NCBI RefSeq assembly: GCF_900176145.1
Contig: NZ_FWWY01000001.1
Location: forward strand, 2,601,444 to 2,665,443
Direction of reading: 5' to 3'
DNA length: 64,000 nt
Source: Sulfobacillus thermosulfidooxidans DSM 9293
GTDB lineage: Bacteria; Bacillota; Sulfobacillia; Sulfobacillales; Sulfobacillaceae
Shown here: one piece after another, positions 18,302-28,727 of the stretch
Layout: every line of letters starts with the position of its first letter
Position numbering within the stretch: position 1 is the first letter of the stretch
Notes under the pieces: generated by a model
Databases searched by the model: none
What the model saw: only the letters and a program-made list of their open reading frames with translations
Told to the model about the DNA's origin: nothing
Position numbers and translations under genes: made by a program

Positions 18302-19273
18302 ATGGAGGATAAGGATATTGAGGAAAAGGCTCAGCAGGGATGGACAGAGTTTCATGATAATCCTCAAGCACTGAGAACCTACTTCACACATCTTGCGGAG
18401 GCCTATCCGGACTCCGGCCGCGCAACATTTGAGTTGGCTAATGTGCTAGATTTTCTCTCGAGAGAACATGACGCTATCCCCTTATACCAGCAAGCGATCG
18501 GGCTCGGCTTAACCCCCGAATATGAGGCCTATGCGAAGGTGCAGTGGGCAAGTTCTCTACGCAATTTGGAGCGCTTCGATGAAGCGGTGGTCTTATTGCA
18601 GGAGGTCATGACCGCCTTTCTCCAGTTCCCTGCCTTTGCGGTGTTCATGGCCATAGCACAAGACAGTCAGGGAAAACCTCGAGAAGCGCTCCAGTTTGTT
18701 CTCGACTGGATCCTTAACCAGTGTCAGAGTTCCGATCTCGCCCGTTATCACCGAGCCCTCACACACTATGTGGAAAACATGGGACCCTCAGGCGAAACGC
18801 AAGCACCCACATATGATTTTCGCCCTGTGAGAGCTGAAGAAGATATTCCGTGGTCTTTATTACTGTTGGCAGACCCATCAATCTTACGCATTAAGAGGTA
18901 TTTAGGCAAAGGGCCATGTGTGGTCGCGCAAGGGCAAGAAGGGACCATCGGCGTCTATGTGTTAGCAAAAACCGACGCAAAGCGCGTGGAACTCATGAAT
19001 ATTGCGGTGCACAAAGATTGGCAAGGCCACGGAATCGGCAAGTCTCTTTTGGATCATGCCGTACAGTGGGCGCGTGAAGAGGGATACAAGTGGATGGAAG
19101 TGGGAACTGGCAATTCCAGTTTGGGCCCGTTGGCCTTCTATCAAAAGGCAGGCTTTCGCGTGATCGATGTTATCCCAAATTTTTTTGTCAATGATCATGA
19201 TCCGCCAATTATTGAAAACCACATTGTCTGTCAAGATATGATACGGTTAAGGAAGAACTTAGACGATGCGTGA
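18302..19273 (+). CDS. Tetratricopeptide-repeat domain fused to GNAT acetyltransferase
   Basis: A 323-residue protein in two parts. Residues 1-160 are helical TPR-like repeats (for example AHLAEAYPDSGRATFELANVL-type helices and RNLERFDEAVVLLQEV) resembling stand-alone bacterial TPR proteins. Residues about 175-310 are a GNAT fold: MNIAVHKDWQGHGIGKSLLDHA carries the acetyl-CoA pyrophosphate loop (QGHGIG), and GPLAFYQKAGFRV is the typical C-terminal motif. The TPR part probably recruits a protein substrate or partner for acetylation, which is an inference. The ATG at 18302 has only a weak upstream site. No neighbouring gene suggests the target. Confidence 0.8.
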   Translation: MEDKDIEEKAQQGWTEFHDNPQALRTYFTHLAEAYPDSGRATFELANVLDFLSREHDAIPLYQQAIGLGLTPEYEAYAKVQWASSLRNLERFDEAVVLLQEVMTAFLQFPAFAVFMAIAQDSQGKPREALQFVLDWILNQCQSSDLARYHRALTHYVENMGPSGETQAPTYDFRPVRAEEDIPWSLLLLADPSILRIKRYLGKGPCVVAQGQEGTIGVYVLAKTDAKRVELMNIAVHKDWQGHGIGKSLLDHAVQWAREEGYKWMEVGTGNSSLGPLAFYQKAGFRVIDVIPNFFVNDHDPPIIENHIVCQDMIRLRKNLDDA

Positions 19274-19474
19274 TGTTAGGGGGAAAGGTTCATCCTGAAC
19301 CAAATAGAGAAATTGTGCATGGGATCATAAAGTTTGCCGAATACGCTATGGTTGTGTCCGGATTCACGCATTGCCAAGGCATGAGAAAAATAGAGAGATC
19401 AATGACAAGTCACGGACATCACACTTGTCTTTGGTCAGTGGAAGAGTAGAAACAGCCCGTAAGGAGGAATTGTC

Positions 19475-20101
19475 TTGCCGTTAGTACCTATTGTGGTAGA
19501 ACAGACCAATCGTGGTGAACGGTCCTATGATATTTATTCGCGGTTGTTAAAAGAGCGTATTGTTTTTTTATCCGGCATGGTACAAGATGACATGGCCAAT
19601 TTGGTTGTGGCCCAATTACTCTTTCTCGAAAGTGATGATCCCGACAAAGATATTTATTTATACATAAATTCACCGGGAGGGTCTGTCACAGCAGGCATGG
19701 CCATATACGATACCATGCAGTACATTAAGCCCGATGTGGCCACCTTGTGTGTGGGACTGGCGGCGAGTATGGCCTCGGTCTTGTTAGCGGGGGGTGCGCC
19801 CGGCAAACGCTTTGCATTACCTAATGCGCGAATTATGATTCATGAGCCGTCGGTTCAGCAATTAGGCGGGAAAGTGACCGATGTGGACATTTCGGTGCGC
19901 GAATTGATAGCTACTCGGGAACAATTGGCCAAAGTATTGGCGCAACACACGGGACAATCTATGGCCACATTGCTCCATGATTTGCAAAGGGATTATTGGA
20001 TGACCGCTGAAGAGGCTAAGCACTATGGCCTTATTGATGATATTACTGTTCCCAGGCGGATCGCGGGTGCTGACGAGACAAAAGGAGACGCCCCACAATA
20101 A
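19475..20101 (+). CDS. clpP: ATP-dependent Clp protease proteolytic subunit (ClpP family)
   Basis: A 208-residue ClpP with all catalytic residues: Ser98 (GLAASMAS), His123 (MIHEPS) and Asp173 (QRDYWM). [17 protein letters not shown] is typical of the family. The start is TTG, with AAGGAGG seven bases upstream. The handle segment ([18 protein letters not shown]) differs from the usual QPLGGAQGQATDIEI form, so this may be a second ClpP rather than the main housekeeping one. No clpX or tig is adjacent; an M1 aminopeptidase follows 157 bp downstream, giving a plausible peptide-degradation pair. Confidence 0.92.
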   Translation: MPLVPIVVEQTNRGERSYDIYSRLLKERIVFLSGMVQDDMANLVVAQLLFLESDDPDKDIYLYINSPGGSVTAGMAIYDTMQYIKPDVATLCVGLAASMASVLLAGGAPGKRFALPNARIMIHEPSVQQLGGKVTDVDISVRELIATREQLAKVLAQHTGQSMATLLHDLQRDYWMTAEEAKHYGLIDDITVPRRIAGADETKGDAPQ

Positions 20102-20258
20102 ATCTGACGACTATTGTATTCGGTGTGGTTTTGCCAAACCGGATATGGTTACCTGGATGAAGCGTGCGACCTTAGCCCTGAGATTTTTATTATTATGGGG
20201 AATACCGTAATGCTTGAGGATATTTCAAAATGGGCAGGATTTGACCAGGAGGGATTTC

Positions 20259-22820
20259 ATGACAGAAAATGCACAGAAATACCGGCTGCCCCGGACCGTT
20301 ATTCCGCACCGGTATCAGATCGAGATAACACCCGACTTAGCCGCTGAAACGTTCAAGGGGCTATTACGGGTCGATGTCGAGATATCCCATAACACGGATC
20401 ACATTATCATGAATGCCGTCAATTTGACGCTATCAGATGTCGTGATGACAGCGAGTACAGGCGAGAGTTATCCAGGTACGGTGATCTATGAAAGGGAATA
20501 TGAACGGGTACGTCTTGAGTTTGCTGGCGAGTTGACACCGGGACTCTGGACATTGGCTTTAGCCTTTGATGGCCAGTTAGGTCACGATCTTCGCGGATTT
20601 TATGTGACTACCGTAAAGCAAAAGAATGGGGAGACGCTGGTCATTGCCTCGACACAGTGTGAAGCGACAGATGCCCGCCGGATTTTTCCCTGTTGGGATG
20701 AACCCGATTTTAAGGCGACATTTGCCATCACGTTGGTGGTTGATGCGGATCTTACGGCGTTATCGAACGCCCAGGAAGTCAGTAGTATTGTCGATGAGGC
20801 GGGGAAACGGCATGTGCAGTTTGCGGAAACCATTCCGATGTCGACCTACTTAGTGGCATTAATCGTGGGTCCCTTTGAATTAACCGAACCCGAGGCTGGC
20901 CACCGAATTCCCGTACGAGTGGCGGCACGTCCAGGGTTTTCCGCTCTCACGGGTTATGCGCACACTTCTGCCGTTAACGCGCTCAATTTCTTTGAGCACT
21001 ATTTCGACATTCCCTATCCCGGGGACAAACTCGATCATGTGGCCATCCCGGATTTTGCCGCGGGCGCGATGGAAAACTTAGGGTGTATTACATACCGGGA
21101 AGAGGCCTTGTTAATTGATCCCGTACAATCCTCTCCGATGGAAAAAATGGAAGTCGTGAGCACCATCGCTCATGAAACAGCGCATATGTGGTTTGGAGAC
21201 ATGGTGACCATGCGCTGGTGGAATGGCCTATGGCTGAATGAAGCGTTTGCCACCTTCATGCAATTATTAGCAACGGATAGTTTGCATCCCGAATGGGATG
21301 TGTGGACCAATTTTGGCGTGCACCGGGCCTATGCGTTCAAGATTGACGGTTTGGCATCGACTCGTCCCGTTGAATATCCGGTCGTTTCTCCAGCGGATGC
21401 CCAAGGTATGTTTGATGTTTTAACGTACGAAAAAGGGGCGTCTGTTCTTCGCATGATGGAGCAATATTTGAGCCCTGAAGTGTTTCGTCAAGGTGTCAAA
21501 GCCTATCTCAACCGCTACCGCTATGGGAATACGGAAACTCAAGATTTATGGAATAGTCTTGAAGTCGTATCTGGTCAACCCATCCGCGAAGTCATGGAAT
21601 CATGGGTCTTTCAAGGCGGATATCCCTTGGTGCGGGCCACATGGAATCACGGGCGCCATGAACTTGTCCTGACTCAAAAACCATTTCGGTATGACGGGGA
21701 AGGGACAGGAACATGGAAGGTTCCCATCGTATTAGGAATCCATACTCGCACCACGGATCTCTCCCAGTCTTTGTTATTAGGCCCTGAGTCCGTAAGTGTG
21801 GCTGTTGACGAGGATATGGAGTGGCTTATGGTCAACCGCGGGGGATGGGGATTTTATCGTGTAGCCTATGATGAGGTGTTGTGGCAACGCCTGATGGCGG
21901 CATTGCCAGAAATGACGGCTTTAGAGCGGATATCATTAGCCGATGACATTTGGGCTGAGGTGTTGGCGGATGAAGTGCCATTAGCGCAAGCGGTACAATT
22001 GTGGCACTCCCTGGGGGATGAAACGGAACCCGACGTGTGGAACTTGATCTTTAGCCATATGATGTTGTTGGACCGGATTGCCGATGATAAGGGCCGTCAG
22101 TTGTTGGCTCAATTGGTGAATGAGGTGGCAGCTCCCTTATTCCAGCGTCTGGGTTGGACGCCTCGTGACGATGAGGACGTCAAAACGGGACGCCTGAGGG
22201 CTCAAATGGTGCGAATGCTCGGGACATTAGGAGCCAATGAAGCGGTGAGGTCCGAAGCCAAAGCGCGATTAACGGCCCACTATCAGGGTCAAACATCATT
22301 ATCCCCGGACTTGATTTCTGCCGTCGTTGATGTTGTTGCCCACAACGGAGGAGAACACGAATGGGAAGAAATGTACCGCCATTTCCAAGAAGCCCACACT
22401 CCGCAAGATGCTGAACGCTATCTTATGGCATTAGGGAAGTTTCCAGATCCGGTATTAATGACCCACACCTTTTCACTCTGTCTGTCAAAAGAAGTGCGCA
22501 TCCAAGACGGCTTGTATGCCATCGGCCAAGGATTACAAAATCGCCAGGTCGCGGACACGACATGGACGTTGCTCGAGAATGAGTGGGATGCCGTTACCGC
22601 CAAGTTTCCCTCTTATATGATGCATCCTGTCGTCTACGCCTTGCCCACCATCATTGATGATTCGTTGGCCGAACGCACCATTCAGTGGTTTAAAGCTCAT
22701 CCCTTACCGGAAATGGCCCGGCAATTAGAGCAAACTATGGAGTTGCAGCGGGTGCACCGCCATTTTGCGCACCGGGTGAAAGGACAGCTGGCGAATATTT
22801 TACGCTCATCACGAGCTTAA
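20259..22820 (+). CDS. M1 family zinc aminopeptidase
   Basis: An 853-residue aminopeptidase of the PepN/puromycin-sensitive type. It has the substrate-recognition GAMEN motif near residue 272, the zinc site HETAH at about 305-309, and the third ligand Glu exactly 18 residues later (NEAF). The C-terminal half is an ERAP1-like helical domain. It removes N-terminal residues from peptides in the cytoplasm; there is no signal peptide. The chosen ATG has AGGAGG at good spacing, while an upstream in-frame ATG at 20214 does not. It sits downstream of clpP and could trim the peptides that ClpP releases. Confidence 0.93.
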   Translation: MTENAQKYRLPRTVIPHRYQIEITPDLAAETFKGLLRVDVEISHNTDHIIMNAVNLTLSDVVMTASTGESYPGTVIYEREYERVRLEFAGELTPGLWTLALAFDGQLGHDLRGFYVTTVKQKNGETLVIASTQCEATDARRIFPCWDEPDFKATFAITLVVDADLTALSNAQEVSSIVDEAGKRHVQFAETIPMSTYLVALIVGPFELTEPEAGHRIPVRVAARPGFSALTGYAHTSAVNALNFFEHYFDIPYPGDKLDHVAIPDFAAGAMENLGCITYREEALLIDPVQSSPMEKMEVVSTIAHETAHMWFGDMVTMRWWNGLWLNEAFATFMQLLATDSLHPEWDVWTNFGVHRAYAFKIDGLASTRPVEYPVVSPADAQGMFDVLTYEKGASVLRMMEQYLSPEVFRQGVKAYLNRYRYGNTETQDLWNSLEVVSGQPIREVMESWVFQGGYPLVRATWNHGRHELVLTQKPFRYDGEGTGTWKVPIVLGIHTRTTDLSQSLLLGPESVSVAVDEDMEWLMVNRGGWGFYRVAYDEVLWQRLMAALPEMTALERISLADDIWAEVLADEVPLAQAVQLWHSLGDETEPDVWNLIFSHMMLLDRIADDKGRQLLAQLVNEVAAPLFQRLGWTPRDDEDVKTGRLRAQMVRMLGTLGANEAVRSEAKARLTAHYQGQTSLSPDLISAVVDVVAHNGGEHEWEEMYRHFQEAHTPQDAERYLMALGKFPDPVLMTHTFSLCLSKEVRIQDGLYAIGQGLQNRQVADTTWTLLENEWDAVTAKFPSYMMHPVVYALPTIIDDSLAERTIQWFKAHPLPEMARQLEQTMELQRVHRHFAHRVKGQLANILRSSRA

Positions 22821-23233
22821 TATTGCGGGACAACGGATCAATGCTCAAGGGCACGATTGGAGCTAAGGTGCAAGATGCGCCACGCCGAGAGACTTGATAG
22901 AGAAGAGTGGAGGGCCGCGTGATAACGATCTGGACGACCGGATTTCGGCTTAAGCTTTAGAATATGGACAGGATCAAAAGATCAAATGGCAAGGGGATCC
23001 CATGATTAAGGCGCTACGTCCTTTTATCGTGGGGTCTTTTCATGTCCTTGAGATGCCGTCTGTCTTCTTAAGTTTTCGTTTCCCGAAACGCTTGCCGTTA
23101 TCTTGTCTAAAAAGGATTGGACGAAATGTCTTTTTCTTGTCCGATTGGCCACGTTTTAAGAGGAGTTTTGACTTGAGGTGAAGAAAACCATAACAGGAAT
23201 ATCAAGATAGCGAAAGATAAAGGGGAGGACAGA
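22821..23233. other. Non-coding gap
   Basis: About 410 bp between the aminopeptidase and the S41-like gene. I see a small palindrome (CGTTTC-CC-GAAACG near 23086) and no gene or recognisable RNA element. A promoter for the downstream gene is expected here. Confidence 0.4.
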
Positions 23234-24808
23234 ATGAAAGAACTGACGCGCTCAATGATGACGGAGGATCTCGACGAGTTGGTCCGTCTCTTGGCCGAGA
23301 CCCATCCCGATCCTTTTCGTCACTTTGGCGGTCCTGTGTCTTTTTATGATGCGGCCCATCGCCTTTTGGATTCACTACCCAGCACGTTGTCTTCAACGCA
23401 GTTTTGGCGGTTGCTTAGTCCTTTTGTGGCACGACTTGGTGACGGGCATACCGCGATTTATTGTAAACAGCCGCCAGATGCCAGACGCTGGCCAGCCAAC
23501 TTTGGCATAGTGGGTGAGGGACTCTATGTGGAATCGGTTCGTCAAAGCGAGTGGTTACCACTCCTCGGGGCACAACTGACGGGAATTGATGGGGTGCCGT
23601 GGTCCCTATTATTGGACCGCCAACGTCAGTTGCAGGGGTCAGACAATTTTATCGACACTCTTCGCCGGTTGACCAAGACCCTCTCCTCGCGCCCTTTATT
23701 AGCCGCTCTTTTGGATTATGACCAGGAACCAAGTACGATACAGGTCGAACTCAAGCCCGCTTATCACCAAGCCCCCGCAATTTACGAATGGTTATGGAAT
23801 GCCTATGATCATCCCCTTATGGCGCCTGCTAGTGCGGTTCACTGTCCTGAGATAGGGTCTGGCGGTATGAGTTGGGGATTTGTTAATGATGATCACGATA
23901 TTACCTGCCTGCGCATTGGCGAATTAATGGATTACCGGGAAGCGTTTGAAGATTGGTATATGTCTGGCTTTTGGCGTCCCATTCAAGAGGCGTGGGCCCA
24001 GCATTTCCCTCATGAGCCTTTTCAAAAAGAGGCGGTTCCACAACTTTTGGCACGTATCCCTTCGGCTTGTGAGACGCTCGACACGTTGTTTCAAGCAGCC
24101 CAGGCGTATAACACGTCGTGGTTAATTGTCGATTTACGCTTTGCGACGGGCGGGCACTCCTTATTGGAAAGCATTTTACGCTATGCATTATATGGGTCCC
24201 GTGCACTTTGGAACGATGAGAGTGGCTACCAAGTTCCCCGTTATTCTCCGTTATATCTGAAAAATTATCACGCATTGCCAGAAGGAGCGTCATTAAAATT
24301 GGGCGGCTATGATTTCCGTGATAAACGGGCCTGGCAGAACCGGCAGCATCAACGGCTTAACCCCATTACACGTAAACAGGCAGAAAAAGAGTGGGAACAG
24401 GAGATAGAGGGTATTCCCACATTAGCCAAATGGGTTCAAGCCCAAAGCACTCAAAAAAAGCGTTGGAGTCCTCAGGTTCTGATGGTGACAAGCGCCCATA
24501 CGTATAGTGCAGGATTTGATGTCGCAGCGATGTTGTGGCGCCATGGCGCCCGACATTTTGGTGTGGCGCCTGCACAAGCCGGCAACTGTTTTATTGATGT
24601 ATTGCATTTTGAGCTTCCCCATTCGCAGTGCCGGGGAACCATTTCCTATAAAGAAAGCTGGCTATTTCCGGAGAATCCTGAGATAGGGACGGTTTTGAGT
24701 CCAAAATTTCCTCTAACCTATGAAACCTTAAGCGGTTACGGGTTTGATCCGCACGCGGGGATACGGCTGGCACTGGAATATATTCAAGGGCACCGGGAAA
24801 CGTTCTAA
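23234..24808 (+). CDS. Peptidase S41-like protein without signal peptide
   Basis: A 524-residue protein with the layout of tail-specific protease relatives. The N-terminal helical region has VARLGDGHTAIY, the typical S41 GDGH segment. The C-terminal core domain contains VDLRFATGGHSL and MVTSAHTYSAGFDVAAML, where the Ser of YSAG is in the position of the catalytic serine. No PDZ domain is evident. It lacks an export signal, so it may act in the cytoplasm. A catalytic lysine is not obvious, so activity is uncertain. The start ATG follows GGGGAGGA. Confidence 0.72.
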   Translation: MKELTRSMMTEDLDELVRLLAETHPDPFRHFGGPVSFYDAAHRLLDSLPSTLSSTQFWRLLSPFVARLGDGHTAIYCKQPPDARRWPANFGIVGEGLYVESVRQSEWLPLLGAQLTGIDGVPWSLLLDRQRQLQGSDNFIDTLRRLTKTLSSRPLLAALLDYDQEPSTIQVELKPAYHQAPAIYEWLWNAYDHPLMAPASAVHCPEIGSGGMSWGFVNDDHDITCLRIGELMDYREAFEDWYMSGFWRPIQEAWAQHFPHEPFQKEAVPQLLARIPSACETLDTLFQAAQAYNTSWLIVDLRFATGGHSLLESILRYALYGSRALWNDESGYQVPRYSPLYLKNYHALPEGASLKLGGYDFRDKRAWQNRQHQRLNPITRKQAEKEWEQEIEGIPTLAKWVQAQSTQKKRWSPQVLMVTSAHTYSAGFDVAAMLWRHGARHFGVAPAQAGNCFIDVLHFELPHSQCRGTISYKESWLFPENPEIGTVLSPKFPLTYETLSGYGFDPHAGIRLALEYIQGHRETF

Positions 24809-24887
24809 GTTTTCCCCCGCTCAAAAATCTGGACAGATGGTGATGACGACGGCTTAACGAGCGTGAAATTTTGTTAGGAGGTGTCAG

Positions 24888-25454
24888 ATGTTTTCTTATC
24901 CTATTAATGAGGATGTGTCGTTACGGTTGTTAGAGGTGCGCGATGCCGAGCCCCTCTATGCTGTTTTACGCGAATCCGAAAGTTATTTAAGGCGATGGTT
25001 GCCGTTTTTGGATAATGTTCACTCCGTTCAAGATATTATCCAGTTTATTGAGTCAGGGCTTGCCCGTTATGCTCACAACAACGGCGGCGAAATAGGCATT
25101 TGGTACCGTCAACAATTTGCGGGTGTGGTGGGGATCCATTTCATTAATTGGACGAACCGGACAACAAGTCTCGGGTATTGGCTAGGAGAAAAATTTCAAG
25201 GACACGGTATCATGACTCAAGCTTGTGGTGCCCTCATTCGGATTTTGTTTGAGGAATATGATTTGCACCGCGTGGAAATTCAGGCGGCCGTGGACAATAT
25301 GAAAAGCCGGGCGATTCCGGAACGACTCGGATTTCGGCAAGAAGGGGTGTTACGCCAAACTGAATGGCTATATGATCATTATGTCGATCACGTGGTTTAT
25401 GGCCTCTTAAAAGACGATTGGCTCACAACGAACACTTCTCCCGTCACGCCCTAA
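24888..25454 (+). CDS. RimJ/RimL-type GNAT acetyltransferase
   Basis: A 188-residue GNAT of the ribosomal-protein acetyltransferase branch. LGYWLGEKFQGHGIMTQACGALIR contains the acetyl-CoA loop, and YDLHRVEIQAAVDNMKSRAIPERLGF is the following strand-helix motif. Members acetylate N-terminal amines of ribosomal proteins or small molecules. AGGAGG is eight bases upstream of the ATG. It stands alone, 80 bp after the S41-like gene. Confidence 0.85.
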   Translation: MFSYPINEDVSLRLLEVRDAEPLYAVLRESESYLRRWLPFLDNVHSVQDIIQFIESGLARYAHNNGGEIGIWYRQQFAGVVGIHFINWTNRTTSLGYWLGEKFQGHGIMTQACGALIRILFEEYDLHRVEIQAAVDNMKSRAIPERLGFRQEGVLRQTEWLYDHYVDHVVYGLLKDDWLTTNTSPVTP

Positions 25455-26768
25455 CGAAAGCCAATCTTCCCACTTGTCCGGATAGGATCGCTATCATCTC
25501 GCATTGGCAGGACGGATTCAATTTCTTCGTCACTCTAAGACACATCGAGGATTGTTATGGTGCAACATGAGATTTCGCCAGAGACTTTAGCTAAATTGTT
25601 ACAGATTGCAAAAACTCTCATTGCTCGCCGGGATTTGGATGGCGTCTTGCACGATATCCTCCAAAGCAGTCTTGAGTTGATTCCGGGGGCAGATTTTGCT
25701 TGTGTATTTTTATATGATGCTGAGGACAATGTGCTCAAACCGGTCGGCGGCGTCGGCTTCGATATGAAGGTGATGAAACAGGTCCGGCTCCGTCCTGGGG
25801 AATCATTGACCGGCAAAGCTTTTGTGGGGCGTCAACCCATTTTGTTGCGGACGCCCAAGGAAATCAAGGAAGCCCAGGATAATTTAAGCCCTGAACATGA
25901 CAATCTCGTTCGCGAGGCGGTAAGACGCCCTACGAATCCGGTTCGTAGCTCCATTGCCGTCCCTCTCATTGTCGGACAGGAAACGGTGGGAGTTTTAGTC
26001 ATCGATAATTATGATACAGACCGCGATTTCAATGAAACCGATTTGGCTGTGGCAAAAGCCTTGGCCGATCATTCCGCGGTGGCCGTAGCCAATGCCAAGG
26101 AGCACGCCCGCAGGCTCGCTGTGTCGCGTGATCTACAAAAGACATTGCACCTGCAAAAACAATTATTGGCCAATCTGGTCAGTGAAGAAAACAGTTTAGC
26201 GGGTTTAGCCCGAACCTTATGGCGTCAAATTCATAGCTCGGTTACGGTTTACGACATGAGCCACCAGGTTTTGGCTCGGGTTGGTGAACAGGGCGATATC
26301 ATTCATTCCTATCCCATCGTGGCAGGCCGACAGGTTCTGGGACAACTTGTCATCGGGGGAAAGACTGTCGACCCCATTGAGCGCGCCGCTATTGACCAGG
26401 CTCGGGTCCTTTTCGCTATTGAGCTTTTAAGGCGGCAAGCGGTGGAACAAGAACGTTTGCATAGTCAATCCGATCTTTTTCACCGTCTCTTAGAAGGTAA
26501 TCAGTTTGCGGTTAATGCGCTCATCAAGTCATATCATTTTTCTCATCCAATGTGGCAAATGGTGTTACTAGCGCGTGGAGACAAAGCGCTTTATCAGACA
26601 CGCTGTTGAGGCCTTTGACGGAATGGCTCATGAGCTACCATGTGCCCTATACTCTCATGCAAAACACTTTGGTTGCTATCTTAACCGAAGATATTAGTGA
26701 ACAATGGTGGAATACGCTTGAACACAATGCCCGCGCATGCCCCTTCTTAGGCGATAGCCAAGAGGGGG

Positions 26769-27218
26769 TCAAGCGGGCGGCGGCCTCTTGGCCGCCTTGC
26801 GGGGTTTTTCTTGCGTCCCTTGGGCTTCGACGTAACGTTTCACCGTCTCCAGCGAGGCTTCACCGACGCTCCCGACATAATATGCGCGATGCCAGAAGTA
26901 TGGCTTCCAATAGAATTTCGCCAAATGATCGGCAAATCGATTGCGCATCCGCCGCGCACTGGCGGACTTAAGATTGTTAATCAAGGTAGACAGGTTCAGC
27001 GCAGGATGGATACCCACCAGCAAATGGACATGATCTGCTTCCCCCCCGAACTCAATCAGGGTACAGCGCCAGTCGTTCAGGATTTCTGCGAACGCCTCTC
27101 GCAAGGCCGCGAGGAGTTCTGACGTTAATGTCTTCCTTCGATATTTGGTCACGAAGACGATATGTAGCCGAAGAGAGTACACTGCATGTGAGGCAGACAT
27201 CATTTCTGTGTCATTCAT
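26769..27218 (-). CDS. tnpA: IS200-type Y1 HUH transposase
   Basis: A 149-residue single-strand DNA transposase. The HUH motif is ADHVHLLV (His63 and His65) and the catalytic tyrosine is Tyr129 in TVKRYVEAQ. Length and motifs are normal for TnpA of IS200/IS605. It cuts and rejoins the element as single-stranded DNA using the terminal hairpins. Its C-terminal codons overlap the left-end hairpin. The start region is divergent from tnpB with only 51 bp between the two starts, so the promoters overlap. Confidence 0.95.
   Translation of the reverse strand: MNDTEMMSASHAVYSLRLHIVFVTKYRRKTLTSELLAALREAFAEILNDWRCTLIEFGGEADHVHLLVGIHPALNLSTLINNLKSASARRMRNRFADHLAKFYWKPYFWHRAYYVGSVGEASLETVKRYVEAQGTQEKPRKAAKRPPPA
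26779..26796. repeat. Left-end hairpin of the IS200/IS605 element
   Basis: Perfect 7-bp stem GGCGGCC/GGCCGCC with a TCTT loop, 14 bp inside the inferred left end. It is the likely TnpA recognition hairpin. It also precedes a short T-run on the plus strand and could terminate transcription of the interrupted regulator. Confidence 0.6.
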
Positions 27219-27269
27219 AGTAGCTTAATGATATAATAGACGTCCGAATCAACGCAAGGAGGTGAGGGC

Positions 27270-28727
27270 ATGCTGAACGGGTATAAGTTTCGCCTGTATC
27301 CGAGTCCAGAGCAGGAGCCGATCTTGCTCCAGTGGATCGGGTGTCAACGCCTCATCTACAACGCCAAAGTGCAAGAAGATCGCTATTTTCGCCGATTTCA
27401 GCGGCGGATGGTCGGGACTGTGGGCGAAGACATTCCTGTCGACCAACAGTACAGCCGCTTCATTACGGCAAAGACCGCATTCCTCCGCCAAGTGCCCTCC
27501 CCAGTGTTGCGCAATGGCGCGGTGCGCTGGCGACAAGCCTATCAACGGTTTTTTCAGAAACTGAGTGGTCGCCCAAAGATGAAGCGGAAATCCGGGCGAC
27601 AAAGTGTCTGGCTGACCTCGGAGTTGTTCGAATTTCGTCCGATAGTCGATGACACCCCCGGCGCGGTGTGCGGGTATCACCTGCATGTCGGTACCGACAA
27701 ATTTCCCGTCGGGATCATCCCGTATGTGGCCCATCGGCCGCACGCTGTGCCGGCTTCGATATATCTTGCCATCGAAGGGGGGCAGTGGTGGCTCTCGTTT
27801 GCGGCGGAGGATCTGACCGTCACGATTCCCGGCAAGGAGGGAGACGCGGCAACCGAACGCATCGCCGAGGATTTACGGCACCTCTCTGCTGACCAACTCG
27901 CCGAGCGCACGCTCGGCGGAGATCGCGGGATTGCCAAGCCCCTCATGACCTCCGACGGTCACGTGTTTGATCTCCTACCGGTGCAGCAAACCCGAATCCA
28001 GAAAGCGCGGCGGCAGCACCGACGCTGGCAACGACGGGCTGCCCGCAGAAAAAAAGGATCGCAAAATCAGAAGAAAGCCTACCGAAAAGTGGCTCACTAC
28101 CCCCAGTACGAAAAGAACGTCCGACACGAGTATGCGCATCAGACCAGTCACGCGCTTGTGGTCCACGCAGCCTACGACCTGTACGTCTTTGAGAATCTGC
28201 CTATCCAGCAGATGACCAAACGGCCCAAAGCAAAAAAAGACGCCCAAGGCCATTTTCTGCCCAACGGGCGGGCCGCGAAAGCGGGCCTGAACCGGGCTAT
28301 TCTCGCCTCGGCATGGGGCCAGGTGGTCATGTTCACGCGCTATAAAGCACGGCGCCGAGGCAAACTCGTCATCACGGTTCCGCCCCAACACAGTTCGCAG
28401 GAATGTGCTGAGTGTACATTCACTGCCCCGGACAATCGGCCTTCACAGGCTGCGTTTGTCTGTCAACGCTGCGGACACAGGGACAATGCGGACCACAATG
28501 CCGCCCGCGTGATCAAAAAACGCGGGATTCAGAAACTCCTGTCCGGAGAACCGCTTACGACATCGCGTAAAACGACGCGGATTTTTCGGACACTAGGGCC
28601 GGAACGGTCCGAAGTCACGCCTGGGGAGACTCACATAAGACGTGCTCCGTCAAAGACGGACATGCACAGGTCGCAGAACCAGGAACTTCGCGGAGTGATC
28701 CGGGAAACCCCCACCTCAACCCGATAG
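27270..28727 (+). CDS. tnpB: RNA-guided nuclease TnpB of IS605 family
   Basis: A 485-residue TnpB. RuvC catalytic residues are all present: Asp218 (GGDRG), Glu308 (YVFENLP) and Asp408 (NADHNAA). The zinc finger is CAEC (379/382) and CQRC (398/401). The last ~65 residues after the zinc finger are Arg/Thr-rich and probably overlap the guide-RNA scaffold. TnpB uses an omega RNA from the element's right end to cut the empty donor or target site, promoting retention of the element. GGAGGTGAG precedes the ATG. Nothing suggests inactivation. Confidence 0.93.
   Translation: MLNGYKFRLYPSPEQEPILLQWIGCQRLIYNAKVQEDRYFRRFQRRMVGTVGEDIPVDQQYSRFITAKTAFLRQVPSPVLRNGAVRWRQAYQRFFQKLSGRPKMKRKSGRQSVWLTSELFEFRPIVDDTPGAVCGYHLHVGTDKFPVGIIPYVAHRPHAVPASIYLAIEGGQWWLSFAAEDLTVTIPGKEGDAATERIAEDLRHLSADQLAERTLGGDRGIAKPLMTSDGHVFDLLPVQQTRIQKARRQHRRWQRRAARRKKGSQNQKKAYRKVAHYPQYEKNVRHEYAHQTSHALVVHAAYDLYVFENLPIQQMTKRPKAKKDAQGHFLPNGRAAKAGLNRAILASAWGQVVMFTRYKARRRGKLVITVPPQHSSQECAECTFTAPDNRPSQAAFVCQRCGHRDNADHNAARVIKKRGIQKLLSGEPLTTSRKTTRIFRTLGPERSEVTPGETHIRRAPSKTDMHRSQNQELRGVIRETPTSTR

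Noticed and set aside
27249-27743. A 164-codon minus-strand frame opposite tnpB
   Set aside because: It is a shadow of tnpB, whose RuvC and zinc-finger residues are intact on the plus strand.
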